A DNA stretch of 64,000 bases from Antedon mediterranea (Eukaryota > Echinodermata > Crinoidea > Comatulida > Antedonidae), in NCBI RefSeq assembly GCF_964355755.1, contig NC_092678.1:9832922-9896921 (forward strand), given 5' to 3'. Both the position numbers and the translations under genes were made by a program. Position 1 is the first letter of the stretch, and every line of letters starts with the position of its first letter. Below, one piece after another: positions 37,681 to 46,066 of this stretch. Under the pieces are notes generated by a model. That model was not told the origin of the DNA. It saw only the letters and a list, made by a program, of their open reading frames with translations, and made no database searches.

Positions 37681-39660
37681 GCTCTCGTGTGAGGGTCTTG
37701 AGTTGTTTAGTGGTTCGAAGTTGATTGGTTGTAAGTGCTTTGGTATCTTTAGCGGTGTGCGGTTCATACTGTGCTCCTTTAGCATGGCCTCCGTTTCCTG
37801 AAAACGAGAAAGAGCGTCACATATCTTGTTTTGCTTACCAGGGATGTGCCTAGCTGTAAACTGAATGTTGTTTAGTAGTAACAAAAGGACGATAGCGCGA
37901 ACCACTATCATGACCTTTTCGTTTGATGACGATTTCTTGTTAAGCACATATACATCAGCTAGGTTATCACAGTGGAAAACTACATGGGTGTTGGCTAGCT
38001 GTTTTGCAAAAATCGAAAGCATGACATAGATTGGGTAAATTTCGAGAACCATGATGTCGAACATTTTCCAAGATTCCGGCCAGCGGCCTTGAATCCAGAA
38101 CTTTTGGAAGGTCGCACCAAATGCGGTTTTTGAGGCATCAGAGTAGAAATGTAAACGCTGCGAGTCAAATTTTTGAGGGGGTGAAAAAATGGTAACGCCA
38201 TTGTGTTTGCTAAGAAAGTCGGCCCAGATTTGGAGATCCTCCTTTGCAGAGTCAGAAAGGTGAATATTTGAAAATGGGTTAGTTAGACCGGCCGTCAGGG
38301 CATATAGCCTTCTTAGGAACGCCCGTCCAGATGGTATAACGCAGGTGGCAAATTGTAGCTTTCCAATTAGAGATTGGAGGGCTCTCAAAGTAGTTGACTG
38401 AAGTGTGAGGAAGTTTTGAACTTCAACGGAGTAGCGTAATAATTTTTCAGGTGGGAGCCTGGCTTCCATTTTTTGTGAATCAAGTTCAATACCAAGAAAA
38501 GAAATTGTGGTGGTGGGCGAAATTGTTTTGTGCGGTGCTAGAGGTATGCCTACGCGGTCAGCAAGCGCCTTGAATGTTTTCAAAGATTTCGCACACAGTT
38601 GTTGTGTGTCTTCAATAAAGAGGAAGTCATCTAACATTTTCACGTTATTGGGCCGTTGTAACTTTTTTGTAAGGATATATTTCACTCCGTCCGAAAACTT
38701 ATTGAATATTTGACACGAAGATCCGCCGCCCTGGGGAAGCATTTTATCGTAGTAAAACTGGCCTAACCACGTGAAACCCGTGAGGTGGTATTGAGTGGGG
38801 TGTAAAGGTATTAGTCTGTATGCGTCACTGATGTCCGTCTTAGCCATGAATGCCGGGTAATTGCGTTTGTTTATTATGTCAATTGCGTTGGCAATTGTTT
38901 CGTAATTAACTGTTTTAGAAATCTCAGGGATGTTGTAATTGACAGAGTTTGTGTCGTAGGGATAAGATAGGTTGTGGAGGATACGAAATTTTCCGGGTAC
39001 GGATTTTTCTCTTAGGTTAAGGGGTGATGCTTTAAAATGGTCAAATGGTGGGTGGGTAAATGGTCCAGCTATGCGTCCCAGAGATATCTCTTTTGTCAGT
39101 TTTTTGGAGAAGGTGTCGGGGTTGTTGATGATAGCTGGGGAGTTATTTGCTGTAAAAGCAGCCTCAGGTCCGTTAAATTCAAGGTAGAAACCATGAGTGA
39201 AACCTTGGGTTAAGTAAGCGTGGTGTTTGAAACCAGATAGGAGTGCACTTAATCTAGAAGGAATTATTGGAGAAAGCAGAACATCGCTATTTTTTTGCTT
39301 GTGGGGGCCCTGATGATTGGCGAGTTTGGAGTGGTGGATGGGGCTCAGAGAGTGGGCGGTTTGCGCCGCGAATAGGTTGTTGAAAGCTGTTTTGTTGGTT
39401 TTGTTGGTAAGTTTGCTGACCGTATGCCTGTCGGTTGGTGAAGTTGTTTTGGTGCGATGGTGTTCGGTTACATCTGTGGATTGGATGGGGTCCCGAGCAC
39501 TGAAAACAGGAGTGGCGATATTGACAGTTTGTCTGGGCACATCTAGTGAATCGGTTATGATAGGAGATACAGAAGCCGAGTGGGATACGAAAATTGTTCC
39601 GAAACCGAGTGGACGCTCTACGGCTGGATGGGTTAGAGGTTTGTGGTGTGCTCGTTGCAT
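37678..39660 (-). CDS. Reverse transcriptase / RNase H
   Basis: 660 residues from the first ATG at 39660; the frame is open without ATG up to 39831. RT blocks: motif A KTDISDAY with Asp276, motif B LPQGGGSS near 308-315, motif C MLDDFLF with Asp344/Asp345, then SFLGIEL near 387-393. RNase H follows with Asp508 (FYSDAS), Glu540 (VLEIYP), Asp565 (HCDN) and Asp615 (ICDALSR), a complete DEDD set. This is the DIRS/Ngaro arrangement, with no protease and no integrase. Residues 1 to about 124 overlap Gag and are Ser/Thr/His-rich, so they may not be used if the protein is made as a Gag fusion by a shift at 39287-39296. The stop is TAATG, overlapping the recombinase start. It copies element RNA into DNA and removes the RNA strand. 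Confidence 0.95.
   Translation of the reverse strand: MQRAHHKPLTHPAVERPLGFGTIFVSHSASVSPIITDSLDVPRQTVNIATPVFSARDPIQSTDVTEHHRTKTTSPTDRHTVSKLTNKTNKTAFNNLFAAQTAHSLSPIHHSKLANHQGPHKQKNSDVLLSPIIPSRLSALLSGFKHHAYLTQGFTHGFYLEFNGPEAAFTANNSPAIINNPDTFSKKLTKEISLGRIAGPFTHPPFDHFKASPLNLREKSVPGKFRILHNLSYPYDTNSVNYNIPEISKTVNYETIANAIDIINKRNYPAFMAKTDISDAYRLIPLHPTQYHLTGFTWLGQFYYDKMLPQGGGSSCQIFNKFSDGVKYILTKKLQRPNNVKMLDDFLFIEDTQQLCAKSLKTFKALADRVGIPLAPHKTISPTTTISFLGIELDSQKMEARLPPEKLLRYSVEVQNFLTLQSTTLRALQSLIGKLQFATCVIPSGRAFLRRLYALTAGLTNPFSNIHLSDSAKEDLQIWADFLSKHNGVTIFSPPQKFDSQRLHFYSDASKTAFGATFQKFWIQGRWPESWKMFDIMVLEIYPIYVMLSIFAKQLANTHVVFHCDNLADVYVLNKKSSSNEKVMIVVRAIVLLLLLNNIQFTARHIPGKQNKICDALSRFQETEAMLKEHSMNRTPLKIPKHLQPINFEPLNNSRPSHES
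39287..39296 (-). promoter_or_regulatory. A7 run abutting the Gag stop: candidate +1 shift site into RT
   Basis: The minus strand reads GCA AAA AAA TAG C in the Gag frame (A7 at 39296-39290). RT is in the +1 frame and reads CAA AAA AAT AGC here. Loss of one A by transcriptional slippage, or a ribosomal +1 slip, would fuse Gag to RT just before the recognisable RT region. The RT residues upstream of this point look like a low-complexity shadow of Gag. Confidence 0.5.
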
Positions 39661-40432
39661 CAAGTTTATGAAGGAGGTCGGCTCGAACCGACGACCAGGA
39701 GCAAAGTGTGTACTCCCTAGCCATTCGAAATTGTCGGTCGTAAAAGTACCATGAATTTGGATGAGTGCGCATGAGGTCTTTAATATACTTAAAATAAGTA
39801 AAGATGTCCTGCGTGTGTTGCGGGTGTTTACTCAAATAAATTGTCGCGAAGTCGCAAAAGGCCTGATGCCAGTTGTGTTCGTTTAAGATGCGGCGTTTGG
39901 GCTTAGGCACAAGTTCGAATGTACCAGTGTACGTTAGCGTGAATGTTTCCGCTGCGCTGTTTGAGTCGAGCAGGTCGTGCAGCTCGATGAATTTGTGGGA
40001 GATTATTTTCTCCTTAAGTTTTTCTGAGACAATTGCCCCGGCCTTAATCCCACCGGAAAACTCCAAGGGATTTGAGATTGCGCTGCCTTCGGCTAATTTA
40101 AAAGGACTATTTAGCTTGTCTTGGTCCTCAAACGCAAACATTGACGAGGTAGATGGACTGTGGGCTTCGGCATTGTTGGCTGGCGGGATGGTGTCTCCGT
40201 GTAAAGGATTTGGCTGGGGGGTTTCAGAAAGAGGGTTGCCGGGAGGTTCGTCCTGATTGTTCGGCTTACCGGCCCTAATCTCAGCCACGGAAGTTACAAG
40301 GGTTTCGACAATATGCCTCATGTCCTTTAGTTCTTTATTTATGTCAAGTTCAGGTACCGGCACAGGTGTAGTTTTTTTCTTTTTTGGCGCCGTCTTTTTT
40401 GGCCTCTGGCTAGTTCTTTTCCGTCCTGACAT
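39287..40432 (-). CDS. gag: Gag-like nucleocapsid protein
   Basis: 381 residues from ATG at 40432, which has A at -3; a frame from a GTG at 40537 is open, but ATG is preferred in a eukaryote. Residues 1-22 are Lys/Arg-rich, nucleic-acid-binding or nuclear-localising in character. A central domain at about 115-255 has the W-x2-AF...Y...HP...Y...DL...W-x-FYD-x2-FR pattern I associate with Gag of tyrosine-recombinase elements. The C-terminus has two metal-binding motifs: C288-x9-C-x4-C-x3-H, then C309-x2-C-x3-H-x4-C321, followed by a Gln/Asn-rich tail. Gag would package element RNA. It starts about 96 nt after the minisatellite. It ends in AAA AAA TAG, an A7 run touching the stop, and overlaps the RT frame by up to 545 nt. 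Family assignment rests on order, zinc motifs and position. Confidence 0.85.
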   Translation of the reverse strand: MSGRKRTSQRPKKTAPKKKKTTPVPVPELDINKELKDMRHIVETLVTSVAEIRAGKPNNQDEPPGNPLSETPQPNPLHGDTIPPANNAEAHSPSTSSMFAFEDQDKLNSPFKLAEGSAISNPLEFSGGIKAGAIVSEKLKEKIISHKFIELHDLLDSNSAAETFTLTYTGTFELVPKPKRRILNEHNWHQAFCDFATIYLSKHPQHTQDIFTYFKYIKDLMRTHPNSWYFYDRQFRMAREYTLCSWSSVRADLLHKLDATSTPQTSNPSSRRASTRFRNNFRIPLGFCISYHNRFTRCAQTNCQYRHSCFQCSGPHPIHRCNRTPSHQNNFTNRQAYGQQTYQQNQQNSFQQPIRGANRPLSEPHPPLQTRQSSGPPQAKK

Positions 40433-40527
40433 AGTGTATCTGTAAGAAAATCTTTGTGCAATGAAGATGGGAAGAAAAGTGTGTGGACGGATATCATCAA
40501 ATTGCAGGGGGCGGTGGGTTAGAGAAA

Positions 40528-41297
40528 GAACCAGCACGATTCATTTAATGAAATGCTGTACTTAAGAGCATGAGTGATAAAACGCTGCCGTATGTGGGGG
40601 TAGGTAATGAACCAGCATAAGAAATTATGTGGTAGTAATAGGGGAACCAGCATGAGTCATATAATGAATGCTGTACTTAAGAGCGTGAGTGATAAAACGC
40701 CGCCGTATGTGGGGGTAGGTAATGAACCAGCATAAGAAATTATGTGGTGGTAGTAGGGGGACCAGCATGAGTCATATAATGAATGCTGTACTTGTGATAA
40801 GACACCGCCGTATGAGGGGGTGGGTAATGAACCAGCATAAGAAATTATGTGGTGGTAGTAGGGGAACCAGCATGAGTCATATAATGAATGCTGTACTTAA
40901 GAGCATGAGTGATAAAACACCGCCGTATGTGGGGGTAGGTAATGAACCAGCATAAGAAATTATGTGGTGGTAGTAGGGGGACCAGCATGAGTCATATAAT
41001 GAATGCTGTACTTGTGATAAAACACCGCCGTATGTGGGGGTAGGTAATGAACCAGCATAAGAAATTATGTGGTGGTAGTAGGGGGACCAGCATGAGTCAT
41101 ATAATGAATGCTGTACTTAAGAGCATGAGGGATAAAATACCGCCGAATGTGGGGGTGGGTAATGAACCAGCATAAGAAATTATGTGGTGGTAGTAGGGTT
41201 AATGAACTAGCATAAGTAATTATGTGGTGGTAGTAGGGAAACCAGTATGAGTCATATAATGAATGCTGTACTTAGGAGCATGAGTGATAAAACACCG
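40528..41297. repeat. Minisatellite of 105/115-bp units between hydrolase and Gag
   Basis: About seven units. gtaatgaaccagcataag starts at 40604, 40719, 40824, 40939, 41044 and 41159, so the periods are 115, 105, 115, 105 and 115. The short form lacks about 10 bp around aagagcatga. A partial unit follows at 41199 and a diverged one opens the array. Each unit contains CAGCAT...ATGCTG (6-bp arms) enclosing TCAT-ATA-ATGA. An open frame on the plus strand here is only repeat periodicity. Possible roles are promoter or enhancer for the Gag transcript, or RNA structure; neither is shown. Confidence 0.9.
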
Positions 41298-41430
41298 GAA
41301 TTTTCTTGAATGTAATTATAAAGGTTAAATAGTTTCGATTAGCATGAATGGTGTCAACAATGTATTGCCTGGCAGCTTATACTAACCTTGATGAGAGGAT
41401 TTTGTTTTGTTTTTTCGTTTTAATTATGTA

Positions 41431-41440
41431 TTTATTTATT
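41431..41440 (-). promoter_or_regulatory. Candidate poly(A) signals after the hydrolase ORF
   Basis: Two overlapping AATAAA hexamers on the minus strand (41440-41435 and 41436-41431), about 77-86 nt downstream of the hydrolase stop. They lie in an AT-rich gap (41298-41516) that holds nothing else recognisable. They could end a hydrolase-only transcript before Gag. Chance matches are possible in AT-rich DNA. Confidence 0.4.
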
Positions 41441-41516
41441 TTTCTCCAAAATCCGGTTCCGGTTTGTCCACAGTGACTGCAGTAGGGAAAATAACAGATA
41501 ATAATATTGTTGTTAT

Positions 41517-42146
41517 TTAGTGGCATGATTTAGCATAAGAGGCTCCGTGCATTAAAGCAGACCTTAGGGACGCCTTATATCTTTTTCGTCCATTTGTGGA
41601 GTTGGGATGGAGACCATCATTTGACCACAGAGAAATGGGGTTTGCCCAGAAGCCGGGATGGGTATGGTAGTGAAGGCCATGAGTTTTGCGGCAGAACTCG
41701 CGTAGGAAACCGTTGAAATCGTGAATGCGCTCGTTAAACAAAGGAGGGGGGAGGTGGCCAGTGTGAGATAATCGGAACGTCTGTGAGCAGAGAGAAGTCC
41801 GAATTGGTGTCCAGATGGGAAAAATATAGGTCAAAAGAATTTCGAAGAGGTAGTTTGCCGCCGACCAAGCATCCGAATCAACGAGGTCATTCGATCCGAG
41901 GTCGATGATCAAGATATCTGGCTTGAATGTTGCCAATCGATTTACAAAATTAGTTAGGTCGTTAATCTTTAGACCGGGTACCCCCCAAAGAACAGTATTA
42001 TCGTAGTGATGGCTGATTCGGAAGTCAGACAAAGGTCGGTGTGGACCAAGTATGGAGCCGGAAGAATTACCCAAGCCGTGATGGAAAGCGAGGCTGTCGC
42101 TCAAACCGGAAACGAATGAGTGGCCTAGGACACAACCAGACAACAT
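41517..42146 (-). CDS. SGNH/GDSL-type hydrolase of the retrotransposon
   Basis: First ORF of the element, 209 residues from the first ATG at 42146; the frame is open without ATG back to 42353. Family blocks seen: GHSFVSGL near residues 8-15 with nucleophile Ser10 (GHS instead of the classic GDS), glycine block WGVPG near 54-58, GSND near 84-87 (Asn86), and DGLHPN near 157-162 with Asp157 and His160. This is the full Ser-Gly-Asn-His set. SGNH proteins are esterases or lipases acting on acyl esters. Such domains are known in some Ngaro-type retrotransposons, where their role is unclear (a membrane or envelope-like function has been speculated for transposon esterases in general). An upstream hydrophobic run (IFRIFVLFVI) would be included only with a non-ATG or spliced start. 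Poly(A)-like hexamers lie about 77 nt beyond the stop. Substrate unknown. Confidence 0.82.
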   Translation of the reverse strand: MLSGCVLGHSFVSGLSDSLAFHHGLGNSSGSILGPHRPLSDFRISHHYDNTVLWGVPGLKINDLTNFVNRLATFKPDILIIDLGSNDLVDSDAWSAANYLFEILLTYIFPIWTPIRTSLCSQTFRLSHTGHLPPPLFNERIHDFNGFLREFCRKTHGLHYHTHPGFWANPISLWSNDGLHPNSTNGRKRYKASLRSALMHGASYAKSCH

Positions 42147-42277
42147 AATTACAAAAAGTACGAAAATTCGGAAAATGGGGGTAAGATAAGGTGTGAGATA
42201 AATTTCAGTCAAACAATGTTGTGTGTTGGCACAAATCCTACCAGTGTAGGAGGATAAAAGGGACTGGTAAAATGTAA
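42147..42277 (-). other. 5' leader between A1 and hydrolase ATG
   Basis: 131 bp between repeat A1 and the first in-frame ATG of the hydrolase. The hydrolase frame is open through it but contains no ATG, so it is best read as untranslated leader. No clear TATA box on the minus strand. Confidence 0.5.
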
Positions 42278-42404
42278 AAATAAAAATTATTTTACTTAGC
42301 CAAAATCTGGCGTGGTAATCTGTTGACAGCGTGAGGTGAAGAGGATGAGATGCTCACGCTGTCAAAAGATGATTGCGAGGGCGCCCCGCAATCACGTGAT
42401 TTTG
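42278..42404 (-). repeat. Split direct repeat A1 (5' end of element)
   Basis: 127 bp, identical by eye to A2 at 35752-35878. In Ngaro-type elements the 5' terminal repeat A1 pairs with an internal A2 near the 3' end, which lets complete ends be rebuilt during replication. It contains a 13-bp inverted repeat, a second dyad around gggcgccc, and the cacgtg arm next to the core. The hydrolase reading frame stays open (without ATG) as far as 42353 inside this repeat. Confidence 0.93.
42399..42404. other. Right hybrid junction, recombination core attttg
   Basis: Element cacgtg, then attttg, then satellite tgctctttgatg. Joining the left and right satellite flanks with a single core regenerates sequence identical to the unoccupied paralogous site at 6841-6950, without gain or loss of a base. 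Confidence 0.85.
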
Positions 42405-43479
42405 TGCTCTTTGATGTTTTTGTATAACCAAGTTTTTTCGAAAATCACAAAATGGTCTAAAACGTCTCCAAATGCGATTTGAAGATATTCTGAGCACTTT
42501 GGTGTTTTTATGTTAAAAAGTTTTTTCGAAAATCACAAAATGGTCTAAAACGTCTCCAAATGCGATTTGAAGATATTCTGAGCACTTTGGTGTTTTTATG
42601 TTAAAAAGTTTTTTCGAAAATCACAAAATGGTCTAAAACGTATCCAAATGCGATTTGAAGCTATTCTATACACTTTGATGTTTTGTGTTAAAAAGTTTTG
42701 TCGAAATGCTCAAAATGGTTTAAAACGTTTTTAAAACGATATTAAGCTATTTTGTGCTCTTTGATGTTTTTGTGTAACCAAGTTTCATCGAAATGAACAA
42801 AATGGTCTAAAACGTCTCCAAATGCGATTTGAAGCTTTTCCAAGCACTTTGCTGTTTTTATGTTAACAAGTTTTTTCGAAAATCACAAAATTGTCTAAAA
42901 CGTCTCAAAATGCGATTTGAAGGTATTCTGAGCACTTTGGTGTTTTTGTGTGAAAAGTTTTAACGAAAAGCTCAAAATGGTCTAAAACGGTTCTAATGTG
43001 ATTTTAAGCACTTTGATGTTTTTGTACAACCAAGTTTCATCGAAATGCTCAAAATGGTCTAAAACGTTTTTAAAACGATATTAAGCTATTTTGTGCTCTT
43101 TGATGTTTTTGTGTAACCAAGTTTTTTCGAAAATCACAAAATGGTCTAAAACGTCTCCAAATGCGATTTGAAGCTTTTCTAAACACTTTGGTGTTTTTAT
43201 GTTAACAAGTTTTTTCGAAAATCACAAAATGGTCTAAAACGTCTCAAAATGCGATTTGAAGGTATTCTGAGCACTTTGGTGTTTTTGTGTGAAAAGTTTT
43301 AACGAAATGCTCAAAATGGTCTAAAACGGTTTCTAATGTGATTTTAACCACTTTGATGTTTTTGTGTAACCAAGTTCTTTTCGAAAATCACAAAATGGTC
43401 TAAAACGTCTCCAAATGCGATTTGAAGCTTTTCTAAGCACTTTGCTGTTTTTATGTTAAAAAGTTTTTTCGAAAATCAC

Positions 43480-46066
43480 AAAATGGTCTAAAACGTCTCC
43501 AAATGCGATTTGAAGATATTCTGAGCACTTTGGTGTTTTTATGTTAAAAAGTTTTTTCGAAAATCACAAAATGGTCTAAAACGTCTCCAAATGCGATTTG
43601 AAGATATTCTGAGCACTTTGGTGTTTTTATGTTAAAAAGTTTTTTCGAAAATCACAAAATGGTCTAAAACGTCTCCAAATGCGATTTGAAGCTATTCTGT
43701 ACACTTTGATGTTTTGTGTGAAAAAGTTTTGTCGAAATGCTCAAAATGGTCTAAAACGTTTTTAAAACGATATTAAGCTATTTTGTGCTCTTTGATGTTT
43801 TTGTGTAACCAAGTTTTATCGAAATGAACAAAATGGTCTAAAACGTCTCCAAATGCGATTTGAAGCTTTTCCAAGCACTTTGCTGTTTTTATGTTAACAA
43901 GCTTTTTCGAAAATCACAAAATGGTCTAAAACGTCTCCAAATGCGATTTGAAGATATTCTGAGCACTTTGGTGTTTTTATGTTAAAAAGTTTTTTCGAAA
44001 ATCACAAAATGGTCTAAAACGTCTCCAAATGCGATTTGAAGATATTCTGAGCACTTTGGTGTTTTTATGTTAAAAAGTTTTTTCGAAAATCACAAAATGG
44101 TCTAAAACGTCTCCAAATGCGATTTGAAGCTATTCTGTACACTTTGATGTTTTGTGTGAAAAAGTTTTGTCGAAATGCTCAAAATGGTCTAAAACGTTTT
44201 TAAAACGATATTAAGCTATTTTGTGCTCTTTGATGTTTTTGTGTAACCAAGTTTTATCGAAATGAACAAAATGGTCTAAAACGTCTCCAAATGCGATTTG
44301 AAGCTTTTCCAAGCACTTTGCTGTTTTTATGTTAACAAGTTTTTTCGAAAATCACAAAATGGTCTAAAACGTCTCAAAATGCGATTTAAAGGTATTCTGA
44401 GCACTTTGGTGTTTTTGTGTGAAAAGTTTTAACGAAATGCTCAAAATTGTCTAAAACGGTTTCTAATGTGATTTTAAGCACTTTGATGTTTTTGTAAAAC
44501 CAAGTTTCATCGAAATGAACAAAATGGTCTAAATTGTCTCCAAATGCGATTTGAAGCTTTTCCAAGCACTTTGCTGTTTTTATGTTAACAAGCTTTTTCG
44601 AAAATCACAAAATGGTCTAAAACGTCTCCAAATGCGATTTGAAGATATTCTGAGCACTTTGGTGTTTTTATGTTAAAAAGTTTTTTCGAAAATCACAAAA
44701 TGGTCTAAAACGTCTCCAAATGCGATTTGAAGCTCTTCTGTACACTTTGATGTTTTGTGTGAAAAAGTTTAGTCGAAATGCTCAAAATGGTCTAAAACGT
44801 TTTTAAAACGATATTAAGCTATTTTGTGCTCTTTGATGTTTTTGTGTAACCAAGTTTCATCGAAAATCACAAAATGGTCTAAAACGTCTCCAAATGCGAT
44901 TTGAAGATATTCTGAGCACTTTGGTGTTTTTATGTTAACAAGTTTTTTCGAAAATCACAAAATGGTCTAAAACGTCTCCAAATGCGATTTGAAGATATTC
45001 TGAGCACTTTGGTGTTTTTATGTTAAAAAGTTTTTTCGAAAATCACAAAATGGTCTAAAACGTCTCCAAATGCGATTTGAAGCTATTCTATACACTTTGA
45101 TGTTTTGTGTTAAAAAGTTTTGTCGAAATGCTCAAAATGGTTTAAAACGTTTTTAAAACGATATTAAGCTATTTTGTGCTCTTTGATGTTTTTGTGTAAC
45201 CAAGTTTCATCGAATTGAACAAAATGGTCTAAAACGTCTCCAAATGCGATTTGAAGCTTTTCCAAGCACTTTGCTGTTTTTATGTTAACAAGTTTTTTCG
45301 AAAATCACAAAATTGTCTAAAACGTCTCAAAATGCGATTTGAAGGTATTCTGAGCACTTTGGTGTTTTTGTGTGAAAAGTTTTAACGAAAAGCTCAAAAT
45401 GGTCTAAAACGGTTCAAATGTGATTTTAAGCACTTTGATGTTTTTGTACAACCAAGTTTCATCGAAATGCTCAAAATGGTCTAAAACGTTTTTAAAACGA
45501 TATTAAGCTATTTTGTGCTCTTTGATGTTTTTGCGTTACCAAGTTTTTTCGAAAATCACAAAATGGTCTAAAACGTCTCCAAATGCGATTTGAAGCTTTT
45601 CTAAGCACTTTGGTGTTTTTATGTTAACAAGTTTTTTCGAAAATCACAAAATGGTCTAAAACGTCTCAAAATGCGATTTGAAGGTATTCTGAGCACTTTG
45701 GTGTTTTTGTGTGAAAAGTTTTAACGAAATGCTCAAAATGGTCTAAAACGGTTTCTAATTTGATTTTAACCACTTTGATGTTTTTGTGTAACCAAGTTCT
45801 TTTCGAAAATCACAAAATGGTCTAAAACGTCTCCAAATGCGATTTGAAGCTTTTCTAAGCACTTTGGTGTTTTTATGTTAACAAGTTTTTTCGAAAATCA
45901 CAAAATGGTCTAAAACGTCTCAAAATGCGATTTGAAGGTATTCTGAGCACTTTGGTGTTTTTGTGTGAAAAGTTTTAACGAAATGCTCAAAATGGTCTAA
46001 AACGGTTTCTAATGTTATTTTAACAACTTTGATGTTTTTGTGTAACCAAGTTTTTTCGAAAATCAC
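43480..46066. repeat. Higher-order repeat of 2587 bp, copy A
   Basis: Private variants recur at exactly 2587 bp: ctaaattgtctcc (aaattg at 44531 and 47118) and aatgttattttaac (gttatt at 46014 and 48601). Boundaries are approximate because every monomer shares the opening box. A related but older version of the same order occurs at about 9.6-12.2 kb. Confidence 0.85.

Larger units (their letters stand above)
35545..42404 (-). mobile_element. Ngaro-like tyrosine-recombinase retrotransposon with SGNH hydrolase
   Basis: A complete 6.86 kb element inserted in a class e satellite monomer. In minus-strand order it holds repeat A1, hydrolase ORF, minisatellite, Gag, RT/RNase H, tyrosine recombinase, dyad minisatellite, B1, A2, spacer and B2. 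The split direct repeats A1...B1-A2-B2, an RT with DIRS-type RNase H, a tyrosine recombinase in place of an integrase, and the absence of both a protease and a DIRS-type methyltransferase place it near Ngaro. There is no target-site duplication: a 6-bp attttg is present once at each end and once at the B1/A2 junction. All ORFs are open and catalytic residues intact, and paired repeats are almost identical, so it may be recent. The exact clade needs an RT or recombinase tree. Confidence 0.93.

Noticed and set aside
39669-39725. tRNA-like piece on the minus strand (GTCGG-TTCGAG-CCGAC after a stem-like GGAGT...GCTCC)
   Set aside because: The T-arm loop has 6 bases instead of 7, the would-be anticodon loop has 9, and no acceptor or D arm fits; the stretch codes for Gag.
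39317-40445. Plus-strand frames opposite Gag and RT (145, 127, 71, 68, 64 and 62 codons)
   Set aside because: Antisense shadows of well-supported minus-strand coding regions, with no motifs of their own.
40433-40537. Gag extension from GTG at 40537, and hydrolase or RT starts at TTG (42212, 39663)
   Set aside because: Non-ATG starts are not expected in a eukaryotic element; in-frame ATGs at 40432, 42146 and 39660 are preferred.
40722-40955. 77-codon plus-strand frame with an internally repeated peptide
   Set aside because: Its repetition is that of the underlying 105/115-bp minisatellite.
35545-42404. Classification as a DIRS1-type or Crypton element
   Set aside because: DIRS1-type elements have inverted terminal repeats and a methyltransferase-like domain, and Cryptons lack RT; here there are split direct repeats, RT/RNase H and no methyltransferase.
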